Shown: in pieces, positions 47,226 through 55,600 of the stretch | Layout of the letters: every line of letters begins with the position of its first letter | Position numbering within the stretch: position 1 is the first letter of the stretch | NCBI RefSeq assembly: GCF_020991375.1 | Contig: NZ_JAJLQZ010000001.1 | Coordinates: 496,001 to 560,000 of the forward strand | Direction: 5' to 3' | Origin: Glycomyces amatae | Lineage (GTDB): Bacteria > Actinomycetota > Actinomycetes > Mycobacteriales > Micromonosporaceae | Length of the DNA: 64,000 bases | Translations under genes and position numbers: made by a program | Notes under the pieces: model-generated | What the model saw: only the letters and a program-made list of their open reading frames with translations | What the model was told of the DNA's origin: nothing | Database searches by the model: none

Positions 47226-47810
47226 GTGACCGCCTCTGCCGACAACCGCCGCGCCGACGCCCGCCGCAGCCGGGCCGCGATCCTCGACGCCGCGCTCGAC
47301 GTCCTGGACGCCGATCCCGATGCGGGGCTCGGAACGGTCGCGAAGGCCGCGGGAGTGACCCGCCAGACCGTGTACGCGCACTTCGCCACGCGCGAGCGGC
47401 TGCTGTGGGCGGTCGCCGATCGGATCACCGAGGAGACCCTCGCCGCGATGGACGAGGCCGAACCCGATGCGGGCGCCGCCGCCGACGCCTTGATCCGCGT
47501 ACTCGACGCCGCCGCGGCACCGGCGCGGCGCCACCGGGCGCTGACGCGGCTGATCGGCGCGCTCCCGGTCGAACCGGACGCCGACCGTGAGCGGCATGCG
47601 CCCATCGCCGATCGGCTCGCGAGCGTGGTCGAACGCGGTCAGCGTTCCGGGGAGTTCGACACGCGGTTGCGCGCCGACTGGCTGGCCGCCGCCGCCGTCA
47701 GGCTCGCCCATCTCGCAGCGGAGACGCAGGAAGCCGGGCAGACGCCCGCCGCCGTGCAGCAGGCGCTCCGCATGAGCCTGCTGAAGCTTCTCGCCCCCGC
47801 GGCGCCATGA
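47226..47810 (+). CDS. TetR-family regulator
   Basis: 194 residues from GTG 47226. HTH near residues 20-55 (LGTVAKAAGVTRQTVYAHFATRERLLWAV), then a C-terminal helical domain. Divergent from the SnoaL-like gene. The start codon lies only 4 bp after the second operator repeat, so autorepression is plausible. Confidence 0.85.
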   Translation: MTASADNRRADARRSRAAILDAALDVLDADPDAGLGTVAKAAGVTRQTVYAHFATRERLLWAVADRITEETLAAMDEAEPDAGAAADALIRVLDAAAAPARRHRALTRLIGALPVEPDADRERHAPIADRLASVVERGQRSGEFDTRLRADWLAAAAVRLAHLAAETQEAGQTPAAVQQALRMSLLKLLAPAAP

Positions 47811-47859
47811 ACGGCTCGGCGGCGCCGCCGCCGGGAGCCCCTTCGCGCATCGGTCCCGT

Positions 47860-48366
47860 CTACGCCGGGCCTCGGGCGGGTAGGCCTTCGAGGCGTCCGC
47901 GGTAGGGGTGCGTCCGCTGCCAGTACTCCTCCCACTGGACCAGACTGGCGAGATGGAACGGCAGGTCCGGTCGGTATTCGCGGATCACGTTCGGGTTCGG
48001 GGGGAACGCCAGCAGGAATCGCCAATAGTCCTCCACGGCGCTCTTGACCGCTGTCATCGGACACGAGGTGGGCGGGCCGCCGTCACCGTGGATCGCGCTG
48101 AAAGTGGCCGACTCCCTGTTCATCTGGACGTTGTAGTCATTGCCTTCGTACCCGTCCGACTCGCTGCGCCCGGACAGCGTGTCGTCGACCGCCCGGAGCG
48201 CGTCGAGACAGGAGCCGTAGGCGAAGCCCATGTCGAAGCTCAGCCACAGCCCGAGATCTCCCAGGGTGCGATCGTCCGTCTGGTATTTGATCGAACCGCT
48301 CTCGTTGCGGTAAAAGCGCATCTTGGAAGCCCCGGTTTCGAATTCATGGGATGCCGCATGGCTCAT
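47860..48366 (-). CDS. Putative immunity protein, orphan paralogue
   Basis: Up to 168 residues; an internal ATG at 48321 gives 153 and aligns better with its paralogue. The C-terminal 60 residues share YRPDLPFHLASLVQWEEYW...THPYRGRLEGLPARGP with the protein at 50739 (RPDLPEHEAYLLQWEQTW...KRHPYRGRIEGIPAHGP), and both contain YWRFLL. The paralogue lies directly downstream of an EndoU-type toxin, so this one is probably an orphan immunity gene without its toxin. Function is inferred from that relationship only. Confidence 0.6.
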   Translation of the reverse strand: MSHAASHEFETGASKMRFYRNESGSIKYQTDDRTLGDLGLWLSFDMGFAYGSCLDALRAVDDTLSGRSESDGYEGNDYNVQMNRESATFSAIHGDGGPPTSCPMTAVKSAVEDYWRFLLAFPPNPNVIREYRPDLPFHLASLVQWEEYWQRTHPYRGRLEGLPARGPA

Positions 48367-48659
48367 GACTGCTCAGAAGGACGGGCCGGATATCCATGCG
48401 CTGATCGGTGGTCGAGACGTCGGCCGAGGGCCGACGTGTGCGTGAGCGCTTGCGCCGCAGGCAGGACGCTGACGCGATTCTAGACGTTTTCGGCAAAGGG
48501 GTGTGTCGCTGCTTGCCGTTCGCGAATGGACATGCAAGAGTTTCAGCACGCGTGTATCACGCGTCCCAGAGAACAACCGAATAGCAACGCGGCGGGCCGC
48601 CGCATCTCCAACGCCAATCGAAGCCGGCGGCCCGCCCCTAGCCAGAGAGGAAACCTCCC

Positions 48660-48911
48660 ATGGTTGGCTTCAGCCTACGCTATGACCCGGTCCCCGCCTC
48701 GGTCAAAATCGACCTCGAACTCCACAAGCCGTACCGCACCTGGTTCGGTCTGGGACGGCTCCGCTGCGAGTGGTGCCACCACAAGTGGGGCGCCCACGGC
48801 TGCCCGCAGCGCCGCTCGGCGGTCAAGCTCCTCGCCTCCAAGATCAACTCGGAGTCGCTGCGGGACGTGCTGGCGACGCTGATCGGTTTCTCCTGGGGCG
48901 GTGCGGCATGA
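48660..48911 (+). CDS. Small Cys/His-rich hypothetical protein
   Basis: 83 residues. A central zinc-finger-like CEWCHHKWGAHGC lies near 36-48; the rest is a short beta start and a C-terminal helix. ATG 48660 follows GAGAGGAAA. First of three genes joined by ATGA overlaps. Not recognised further. Confidence 0.55.
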   Translation: MVGFSLRYDPVPASVKIDLELHKPYRTWFGLGRLRCEWCHHKWGAHGCPQRRSAVKLLASKINSESLRDVLATLIGFSWGGAA

Positions 48912-49285
48912 GCACCCACGACCGCCCGGGCACCACCCCCGAACCCCGTTCTACCGGTGACACCTCCGGGCTCGACGGCCCCGACCAGCGCCGCGCCCAT
49001 CCCGCTCCCAACCCTGAGCGGATCGTGCTGGGCCGCTTCAGTCTCGAGCACCGCCGGATCGAGGTCTACCAGCTCGCCGGGCGCTCCACGACCTCGGTCC
49101 GGTTGCGCCGCATCGCACCCGAACCGGTCGTGGACCTGGGCTACATCAACCGGATCGGCTCCCCGTTCGCCCGCCTCCACCTCTACCGGGCCGAATGGTC
49201 CGCCGCCCTGCGGCGGGCGGCGAGGGACAAGGCGAGTGCGATCTGGCACCACGCCGCCCGCCACGAAGCGGAGGTCGAGGGATGA
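48908..49285 (+). CDS. Hypothetical protein in three-gene operon
   Basis: 125 residues. A disordered Pro/Thr-rich first 40 residues precede a beta segment (IVLGRFSLEHRRIEVYQLAGRSTTSVRLRRI) and a basic helical end (SAALRRAARDKASAIWHHAARHE). No known domain recognised. Overlaps both neighbours by four bases, so production is coupled. Confidence 0.55.
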   Translation: MSTHDRPGTTPEPRSTGDTSGLDGPDQRRAHPAPNPERIVLGRFSLEHRRIEVYQLAGRSTTSVRLRRIAPEPVVDLGYINRIGSPFARLHLYRAEWSAALRRAARDKASAIWHHAARHEAEVEG

Positions 49286-49578
49286 GCCTCCGCTTCATCG
49301 ACCGCCTCCCGGTCATCGGCACCGCCGAAGTGGCCGAGCGCGAACTGTGCTTCGCGTGGGTGTGGCACCAGCCGTGCCTGCGCCTCACCTTCACCGACGG
49401 CGACCGGCCGCTCCTGGGCCGGGTCACCCACCTCGACGGTCTCCCGCGCCTCGTCCCCGCCGCCGACAACCTCGCCTGGCTCGGCCAGGACGACCCCGCC
49501 CGCACCCAAGCCGTCCTCGTCCACGCCATCGACCTCTGGCGCAGGAAGGAGCAGATGTTCCGCGACTGTAACGGCTGA
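49282..49578 (+). CDS. Hypothetical protein, last of three-gene operon
   Basis: 98 residues: MSLRFIDRLPVIGTAEVAERELCFAW, a beta-rich middle (LRLTFTDGDRPLLGRVTHLDG) and a C-terminal helix. No recognised domain. Third member of the coupled set at 48660-49578, which lies between putative immunity and nuclease/toxin genes. Confidence 0.55.
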   Translation: MSLRFIDRLPVIGTAEVAERELCFAWVWHQPCLRLTFTDGDRPLLGRVTHLDGLPRLVPAADNLAWLGQDDPARTQAVLVHAIDLWRRKEQMFRDCNG

Positions 49579-49714
49579 CCGAGGGCCGCCTCCCGATGCA
49601 CACCAACGAAAACCACCACGCTGCGAAGAAACCGGGATCAATGTCGGATGCCCGACAACGGGACTCGCGTGTTGTATGCGGCCGGTGGCACGACATCGAA
49701 CTTAAGGTCACCGC

Positions 49715-50623
49715 ATGGCGAAGATTCCCCATGAAGCACTCCATCACCTCTTCCGCGACGATCCGCATCTGTTCACCCGATCGGTCCGCAGGCTCTTCGA
49801 CGAGGAGTTCCCCGACATCAAGGAGGTCGCCGAGATCGTCGTCGACACCACCAGCATCGACGCGGTCGAACGCTACATCGACACCGCGCTGCGCGTGGTC
49901 ACCGAGCACGGTGAGGAGTTCCTGCTCATCGAACCCCAGGGCGAGTCGCCCTCGCCGCAGAAGATCCGCTCCTGGGCGTGGTACCTGTCGTTCCTGGAGA
50001 ACAAGTACGGCGTCCCGGCGAGTCTGCTCGTCATCACCCCGAAGACCGCGACCGCCCGGGAGTGCAGGGCACGGGCCACCCTGGGCCCGGCCCGCAGGCC
50101 GGTCATGCGCCTGGATCCGCACGTGATCAGCCCCGACAACATGCCGCTGATCACCGACCCGGCCCAGGCGGCCGAGGATGTCGTCTTCTCGGTGTTCGCG
50201 CTGCTCACCCAGCGGCTCAATCCCGATATCCAGCAGGCGATGGCGCCGCTGATGAGCGCGCTGGAGACGCTCGACACCGACACCGCCCGCTATTACGCCG
50301 AGTTCGTCGAGGGCGGACTGGGCGAAGGTTGCCAACGAGAGATCTGGAAGAAGATAATGAAGACCATGACCTACGGATACGTCTCCGAGCTCAAGCAGGA
50401 GTTCCGCGAGGAAGGCCTCGCCGAAGGCCGTGCGGAAGGCCGTGCGGAAGGCCGTGCTGAGGGTGAGATCACGGCGCTCTTGGCGGTGCTCGCCGCCCGG
50501 GGGCTCGAGCCGACCGACGCCCAGCTCGAGCGCATCCGCTCCTGCACCGACCACGAGCGACTGCTCGCATGGACCACACAGGCCGTCACCGCGACGAGCA
50601 TGGCCGAGGTCTTCGGCGACTAG
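49715..50623 (+). CDS. Rpn-like PD-(D/E)XK nuclease family protein
   Basis: 302 residues. A nuclease-like core to about 110: a beta-strand acidic motif (EIVVDTTSID), then EEFLLIEPQGES, which has the strand-E-x-Q/K form. A helical region follows (to 225), then the EG(R/L)AEG tandem repeat (near 232-250) seen in Rpn/YhgA-type transposase-related proteins, encoded by 12-bp GAAGGCCGTGCG repeats at about 50424-50460. Related proteins are widespread in actinomycetes. Rpn proteins are recombination-promoting nucleases, but here the catalytic residues are only partly visible. Confidence 0.55.
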   Translation: MAKIPHEALHHLFRDDPHLFTRSVRRLFDEEFPDIKEVAEIVVDTTSIDAVERYIDTALRVVTEHGEEFLLIEPQGESPSPQKIRSWAWYLSFLENKYGVPASLLVITPKTATARECRARATLGPARRPVMRLDPHVISPDNMPLITDPAQAAEDVVFSVFALLTQRLNPDIQQAMAPLMSALETLDTDTARYYAEFVEGGLGEGCQREIWKKIMKTMTYGYVSELKQEFREEGLAEGRAEGRAEGRAEGEITALLAVLAARGLEPTDAQLERIRSCTDHERLLAWTTQAVTATSMAEVFGD

Positions 50624-50679
50624 CCGGCCCGCGAGCGACCAGCGGCGGTCGGCCGCCGAGTGACGACACCGCGACCGTT

Positions 50680-50730
50680 GCCTATGAATGAAGGTGCAGG
50701 CGGCCGCCGCCTGCACCTTCATTCATAGGC
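50680..50730. repeat. Perfect 51-bp palindrome between convergent genes
   Basis: 25-bp arms (50680-50704 and 50706-50730) around one central base, with mixed-composition outer stem CCTATGAATGAAGGTGCAGG. Not followed by a T-run. It lies between the nuclease gene and the immunity gene; either a bidirectional terminator or a mobile/repeat element. Confidence 0.85.
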
Positions 50731-50738
50731 TCGCGACA

Positions 50739-51200
50739 CTATTCGGGTCCGTGCGCGGGGATGCCCTCTATCCGACCGCGGTACGGGTGTCGCTTGTCCC
50801 AGGTCTGCTCCCACTGGAGCAGGTAGGCCTCGTGCTCCGGCAGGTCGGGCCGAAGGACCCGCGTGGTATCCGGCGACGGGGACCGGGTGAGCAGGAACCG
50901 CCAGTACCGCTCGAGCTCGGTCTTGACCTCGGCGATGGGATAGCGGGCCTCGGTGCCGTCGTAGTCGATCAGGATCAGCTCTGTCGGCGTGAAGGTCGCC
51001 TCCACGCTCTCGCCTTCCCAGTCACCAGAGGCGCCGGAGCCCTCCAAGACCTCTGAAACCGAGTCCAATGCGTCCAGCGCCACGGCGAACTTCGCGCCGA
51101 TCTCCATCGTGAGCCAGACGCCGAGCTTCACATAGTGCTTGTCGTCGAAGTCGAACTCCGGCGATCCGTACTGATCGACGTAGTACCTCGTTATCCCCAT
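50739..51200 (-). CDS. Putative immunity protein for the EndoU-type toxin
   Basis: 153 residues from ATG 51200, which has GAGG 8 bp upstream. No known domain; features are WLTMEIGAKFAVALDALD, YWRFLL and the C-terminal HPYRGRIEGIPAHGP shared with the paralogue at 47860. It begins immediately downstream of the EndoU-type gene on the same strand, the standard place of immunity genes in polymorphic toxin cassettes. The role is inference from position and from the paralogue. Confidence 0.6.
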   Translation of the reverse strand: MGITRYYVDQYGSPEFDFDDKHYVKLGVWLTMEIGAKFAVALDALDSVSEVLEGSGASGDWEGESVEATFTPTELILIDYDGTEARYPIAEVKTELERYWRFLLTRSPSPDTTRVLRPDLPEHEAYLLQWEQTWDKRHPYRGRIEGIPAHGPE

Positions 51201-51212
51201 TGCTGACCTCAT

Positions 51213-51776
51213 CTAGTCGATCACCGGATAGGCGGTCACGATACCGCCCGAGTTCGGGTCGTACCGGCCTTCAATCTTCAAGCCGTCCGGGCCGACACCC
51301 TTCCAGGTCCCCTTCGCGGGGTCGAGCGTGCCGTTCTTGAAAGCGCCCGACACGGCCCCGTCAATCTGCTGCGGCGTCCAGTGGTCGGGGTAGAAGGTGC
51401 TGCTGCCGCCGGGGCCCTTCTTGTCCGTCCAGACCATCTTCGACCCGTCCTTGCCCTTGCTCTGGTCGACCTCGAACTGGGTTCGGACGTCGTAAGCGCC
51501 GCTTGGATGAGTCTTGTTCGGTGGAGGGAGGATGCGGCGTCCAGGTATGTCCTGGCCCCCCGGCCGGTAGTGGTAACCGGTGCGGGTTCCGTACTTCCCC
51601 GGGCCGGAGCGCAGGCCGTTGAAGTGGGTGGTGCCACTGCTGCCCTGGAGCATGTGCTTGAGCTGGTGGGGTTCGAGCCGGTGGTTCGCGGCGCGCTTGT
51701 TCCGTTGGAAGTCCGATTTCTTCAGGAATTTCAGAGCGGCCCGCATCAGGCCGTTGCCGCCTTTGCCCTTCGCCAT
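51213..51776 (-). CDS. EndoU-type nuclease toxin domain protein
   Basis: 187 residues. Basic helical start, then a bacterial EndoU-like domain: LKHMLQGSSGTTHFNG (first catalytic-type His), GTRTGYHYRPGG (second His), KMVWTDKK, SSTFYPDHWTPQQIDGAV and a terminal GGIVTAYP, the arrangement seen in EndoU toxins of polymorphic toxin and CdiA systems. EndoU cleaves RNA. It is normally the C-terminal tip of a long secreted protein; here it is a separate gene overlapping the stop of a membrane-domain protein (TGATG), so the carrier is encoded apart. Confidence 0.72.
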   Translation of the reverse strand: MAKGKGGNGLMRAALKFLKKSDFQRNKRAANHRLEPHQLKHMLQGSSGTTHFNGLRSGPGKYGTRTGYHYRPGGQDIPGRRILPPPNKTHPSGAYDVRTQFEVDQSKGKDGSKMVWTDKKGPGGSSTFYPDHWTPQQIDGAVSGAFKNGTLDPAKGTWKGVGPDGLKIEGRYDPNSGGIVTAYPVID

Positions 51777-52270
51777 CACGCCTCCATGAGCTTGAAGACG
51801 GCCTCTTGGATGAGGTTGCCGACGACGGTGCGGGCGAGCTGCTGGAAGACCGGGACTTGCAAGAGCGAGGCGCCGAAGGTGACCGCGGCCTGCGCTACCG
51901 CGATGGCTATCTGGACCGCCAGGATGATCAGCTGCACGATCACCATGATCTTCAGGACCAGGACGATGACCGCGCAGATGATCAGGCCGACTCCGGCGAT
52001 CATCGCGCCGATCGAGCCGTTGTCGAGGACCTTCGCGGGCCCGTCCTCACCCTCCCACCAGGTCTTGAACGCCTCGATGTCCTGGCCGACCTGGTCGGTC
52101 CACGCCTGGGCGGCGTTGCCTCCCGCCTCGCCGAGGATGTCGCCGAGTTCGCCGCCGAAGTCCATCCACGCCTGGCTGAAGTCCATGAGGTTGTCCTCAT
52201 TGGACTGAGGCCAGTCGAACCCGAGGATGCCCAGCAGGCCCGCCAGCTCCGAAGGCAGCATGATCGCCAT
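51776..52270 (-). CDS. WXG-like protein with membrane segment, carrier for the toxin
   Basis: 164 residues. The N-terminal half is helical with a WXG-like turn region (FDWPQSNEDNLMDFSQAWMDFGGELG, TWWEGEDGP). The C-terminal half is a 50-residue hydrophobic stretch (GAMIAGVGLIICAVIVLVLK...VQLIILAVQIAIAVAQAAV) able to cross the membrane twice. This resembles the N-terminal domains of long actinobacterial WXG-toxin proteins, without the toxin. It overlaps both neighbours. Confidence 0.6.
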   Translation of the reverse strand: MAIMLPSELAGLLGILGFDWPQSNEDNLMDFSQAWMDFGGELGDILGEAGGNAAQAWTDQVGQDIEAFKTWWEGEDGPAKVLDNGSIGAMIAGVGLIICAVIVLVLKIMVIVQLIILAVQIAIAVAQAAVTFGASLLQVPVFQQLARTVVGNLIQEAVFKLMEA

Positions 52271-52599
52271 CAGGAGCCCCCGTCCAGATTCGCCGAGAGC
52301 TGAATGAACGCCTGCGCGATCTCGTTGTCCGCGTTCAGGTGCTGCGCGGCGAAATCGCGCACGTCGAAGCCCGCGTCGGCCATCGACCGCGCCGCCTCCT
52401 GGAAGCACTCCTTCGCCCACTCGAAGACCTCGGTGTGGGCCTGCTCGATCAGGCCGCCGATCTCGTCGCTACCGCACGCCTCGGTGACGCCCTCGATGCT
52501 GGACGCGAACCGGTCCACGGCCGCGAAGAACCGCTCCGCCGTGCCTTCGATGCCCTGCCCCGCCCGGTCCAGGCCCTCGGGGTCGATCTGGAGGTTCAC
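52270..52599 (-). CDS. WXG100-like/type VII secretion target
   Basis: 109 residues from GTG 52599. A helical hairpin of ESAT-6 size: LQIDPEGLDRAGQGIEGTAERFFAAVDRF, a turn at ACGSDEIGG, then a second helix ending FAAQHLNADNEIAQAF. The classical W-x-G is not present; the Gly-containing turn occupies its place. Likely exported with its partners through a type VII machine encoded elsewhere. Coupled to neighbours by GTGA and TGATG overlaps. Confidence 0.6.
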   Translation of the reverse strand: MNLQIDPEGLDRAGQGIEGTAERFFAAVDRFASSIEGVTEACGSDEIGGLIEQAHTEVFEWAKECFQEAARSMADAGFDVRDFAAQHLNADNEIAQAFIQLSANLDGGS

Positions 52600-53027
52600 T
52601 CGTCCACGCCCTTGCTCTGCGCGGCGGTCCGCACGATCCGGGTATGCGACTCGGCCAGCGTCGACATGAACGAGGAGAGCCGCTGCACCGACTGCTGCTG
52701 GATCTCCTCCACCTTCTCGGTCAGCGCGTCGAGGTCGACCGCTCCGGGCACACCGGCCTGCTCGCGGGCCTTGTCGAGCGCGGCGTTGACCCCCGCGGTG
52801 ATCTCCTCGCCCAGGTACTCCCTGCTGAGGCGCACCGCGCGCGGGTCGACGATCTCGACCGCGACCTTGCCCGCCAGCGTCGCCGTCACCCGCACCATGC
52901 CCTCGGCCGCCTCGACCTCGACCGTCGCGGCCCCCGCCTCCTCTTGCGCCCGTTGCCCGTCCTTCGCGATCTGAAGGGCCTGCGCCAGTGCATCGGTGAT
53001 ACCGGAGGACTCGGATGCGGCACTCAT
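52596..53027 (-). CDS. YbaB/EbfC-family protein of the toxin cassette
   Basis: 144 residues. The YbaB fold is visible: ALQIAKDGQRAQEEAGAATVEVEAAEGMVRVTATLAGKVAVEIVDPRAVRLSREYL. An added C-terminal coiled segment (LTEKVEEIQQQSVQRLSSFMSTL) is present. YbaB-like proteins next to WXG-like genes are frequent in actinobacterial toxin cassettes, where they may act as chaperones or partners rather than nucleoid proteins. GAGGAG precedes ATG 53027. First gene of the leftward five-gene cassette. Confidence 0.72.
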   Translation of the reverse strand: MSAASESSGITDALAQALQIAKDGQRAQEEAGAATVEVEAAEGMVRVTATLAGKVAVEIVDPRAVRLSREYLGEEITAGVNAALDKAREQAGVPGAVDLDALTEKVEEIQQQSVQRLSSFMSTLAESHTRIVRTAAQSKGVDE

Positions 53028-53196
53028 GGAAGCTCCTCGGAGGTGGTTCGGCGCCAAGGCCGTCTGCGGTCGACTGACGGTAGCAAGCCGGTACAAGCCG
53101 CAGGGGTCCGGCGGCGACGGCGAGTGAGTGCCGCGACCGCGCCGCCGCACGGCCACCGGTTCGTGAACAGTGGTCGCGTGCCGTCACAATGATCCC

Positions 53197-53739
53197 ATGG
53201 AAACCTTCACCGCCCCTGAGAAGATGAGCCGTGGCATGCGCCGCAACGGCGTCATGATCTGCGCGTTCTTCGGCCTCGGCTGGTTCATCGGCGGCGCCGG
53301 CATTCTCACGGGCCCGGTGTACTGGGTCGGCTTCGCCCTGGCCGCCGCCGTGAGCATCGGCCTCGTCGTCGCGGTCCACCGGGTCGAGTCGGCCCGCGAG
53401 CGCCCCCGCGAGCTGCCGAAGCACTGGGGGCGCAGCTACGGGATCTGGATCGCCTTCGAGGTCGTGCTCATCGCCGCCGCGATCGTCCTGTGCAACGCCC
53501 TCGACCTCGTCGACTTCCTGCCCGGGGTCATCGCCGTCATCGTCGGCCTGCACTTCATCCCGCTGGCCCCGGCCTTCGACGAGCCCAAGTACAAGTGGAC
53601 CGGGTACGCCATGACCGCCGCCGGCCTCGGGGGCGTCGCCGGCGGTCTCGACGGGGTCTCGCTCGGGGGCGCCATCGCCGGCTTCGGCAGCGCCGTCGTC
53701 CTGTGGACCACCGGTTTCGCGGTCCTCAAGCGCGGCTGA
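53197..53739 (+). CDS. Hypothetical membrane protein
   Basis: 180 residues, four hydrophobic segments (about 14-33, 38-58, 82-118 as a hairpin, and 135-172, Gly-rich). No recognised domain. Its last 14 bases overlap the 3' end of the convergent amidohydrolase gene. Confidence 0.65.
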   Translation: METFTAPEKMSRGMRRNGVMICAFFGLGWFIGGAGILTGPVYWVGFALAAAVSIGLVVAVHRVESARERPRELPKHWGRSYGIWIAFEVVLIAAAIVLCNALDLVDFLPGVIAVIVGLHFIPLAPAFDEPKYKWTGYAMTAAGLGGVAGGLDGVSLGGAIAGFGSAVVLWTTGFAVLKRG

Positions 53740-54961
53740 GCCGGTCCACCTTGGCCTCGCCGCCCTGCACGACCAGCTTCAGGTGCGTGTCGGGGTCGGT
53801 GAGCACGGCCAGGTCCTCGAGCGGGTTCCCGTCCACGACCAGCATGTCCGCCAGCGCGCCCGGCGCGATCCGCCCGATCCGGCCCTCCTCGCCGAGGAGC
53901 CTCGCGGCGGTGACGGTGGCCGACCGGACCACGTCCACCGCGGGCAGCACCGCGCCGCGGATCCTGAACTCCTCCAACTGGTGCCGCCGCATCCCGCCGA
54001 GCAGGTCCGAGCCGTAGCAGAGGTTCACGCCCGCCTCGTGCGCCAGCTCCAGGGCCCGCAGCCCCGCGTCGAGCACGAGCGCGTTCTTGCGCAGGCTCCC
54101 TTCGGGGAGCCCGTACTCGGCCCCCTCGACGGCCATCCGCCGGTACGTCACGAGGGTCGGCACCAGGAACGCGCCGTGCTCCAGAAAAAGCTCCACACTG
54201 GACTCGTCGAGCAGGTTGCCGTGCTCGATGGAGCGCACGCCCGCCGCCAGGCCCCGGTTGATCGCGCGGGCGGTGTACGCGTGCCCGGCGACGTACCGGT
54301 TGGCGGCCTCGGCCTCCTCGACGATCGCGCGGATCTCCTCGGTCGAGAACTGGGTCGAGTCGATCCGGTCGGTCGGTGAGGCCACCCCGCCCGACAGCAT
54401 GACCTTGACGTGGTGCGCGCCGGTGCGCAGCTGCTCGCGGGCGGCCCGGCGCACCTCGTCGACGCCGTCGCAGACCACGCCCATGTCGGGGCAGCAGTGG
54501 TGGTCGTCGCGCACGCCGCGCCCGCGCGGGCGCATGTCCGTGTGCCCGCCGGTCTGCGAGAGCGCCTTGCCGCCGTAGTGGATCCGGGGCCCGTCGATGA
54601 GGCCCTCGGCGACCGCGTCGTGGATGCCGAAGTCGGCCCCGCCCGGGTCGCGCACCGTGGTGAACCCGCGGTGGAGCATCGCGCGCAGCTCGACCGCGGC
54701 CGTGGCCGCGATGTACGCGGGCGACTGGTCGGACATGCCCGACAGGTCGGCGCTGTGGGCGTTGACGTGGACGTGGCAGTCGACCAGGCCCGGCATGAGG
54801 GTCCTCCCGGCGAGGTCGACGACCCGCGCGCCCTCGGGGGCCTCGACGTCGGCGCCGACGGCGGCGACCTCCCCGCCGCGCACCAGCACCCGCTGCCCCG
54901 CGGTGACGGTCCCCGCCTCGGGGTCGAGCAGCGCGGCCCGGTCGTAGAGCACCTCGGTCAT
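53726..54961 (-). CDS. Amidohydrolase, imidazolonepropionase/prolidase-like
   Basis: 411 residues. Amidohydrolase superfamily: DLAGRTLMPGLVDCHVHV (metal HxH), FTTVRDPGG, KVMLSGGV (bridging Lys), GHAYTARAI and IEHGNLL (metal His residues), GSDLLGG (catalytic Asp), ending with GRIAPGALADMLVVDGNPLEDL. The group includes Xaa-Pro/Xaa-Arg dipeptidases and related hydrolases. The ATG at 54961 has GGAGGAGG upstream; a start 15 bp earlier is less suited. Confidence 0.87.
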   Translation of the reverse strand: MTEVLYDRAALLDPEAGTVTAGQRVLVRGGEVAAVGADVEAPEGARVVDLAGRTLMPGLVDCHVHVNAHSADLSGMSDQSPAYIAATAAVELRAMLHRGFTTVRDPGGADFGIHDAVAEGLIDGPRIHYGGKALSQTGGHTDMRPRGRGVRDDHHCCPDMGVVCDGVDEVRRAAREQLRTGAHHVKVMLSGGVASPTDRIDSTQFSTEEIRAIVEEAEAANRYVAGHAYTARAINRGLAAGVRSIEHGNLLDESSVELFLEHGAFLVPTLVTYRRMAVEGAEYGLPEGSLRKNALVLDAGLRALELAHEAGVNLCYGSDLLGGMRRHQLEEFRIRGAVLPAVDVVRSATVTAARLLGEEGRIGRIAPGALADMLVVDGNPLEDLAVLTDPDTHLKLVVQGGEAKVDRLSRA

Positions 54962-55114
54962 CGTCGCCTCCTCCATGTCCTAGCCGCACGGCTAGCGTCC
55001 CGTACCAATATGCCGGAGGAACCGGTACGGTCGGACCCGGGCCCGGGCGATGACTTCCGGCGCCCCGGATCGTCTGCACCGGTGACCCCTGCAGCGCACG
55101 AGAGAGCGAGTGAC

Positions 55115-55600
55115 ATGTCCTATCCCGAACCGCGGTACTTCGGCGACGGCGAGATGAACGCGCAGTTCCGGCCCGCCGGCGCCCCCGCCGACCTGACCTA
55201 CCCCAACGGCGGCTCCGCCGGCTACCTCGCCACCGGCGCCACCACGAACGGCCAGTTCGGGCTCTACCAGTGGAACATGAGCGGCGCCCGCTCCGGGCCC
55301 GACCCGCACTTCCACCGCACCATCTCCGAGTCCTTCTACATCCTCTCGGGGACCATCAGGATCTACAACGGCGCCAAGTGGGTCGACCACGAGCCCGGCG
55401 ACTTCGTGCACGTCCCCGAGGGCGGCGTCCACGGTTTCCGCAACGAGTCCGGCGAGCCCGCCTCGATGCTCCTCATGTTCCACCCCGGCGCGCCCCGCGA
55501 GGCCTACTTCGAGGGCCTGCTGACGATCGGGGAGCTCTCGGACGAGGAGCGCAAGGCCTTCTTCGCCGAGCACGACAACTTCTGGATCGAGGAGGACTAG
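55115..55600 (+). CDS. Cupin-domain protein
   Basis: 161 residues, one cupin: GPDPHFHRTISESFYILSGTIRIY (motif 1, metal His and Glu) and PGDFVHVPEGGVHGFRNESGE (motif 2, metal His). Likely a small metal-dependent enzyme or sensor; substrate unknown. It converges on the next gene with a four-base overlap of stop codons. Confidence 0.8.
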   Translation: MSYPEPRYFGDGEMNAQFRPAGAPADLTYPNGGSAGYLATGATTNGQFGLYQWNMSGARSGPDPHFHRTISESFYILSGTIRIYNGAKWVDHEPGDFVHVPEGGVHGFRNESGEPASMLLMFHPGAPREAYFEGLLTIGELSDEERKAFFAEHDNFWIEED

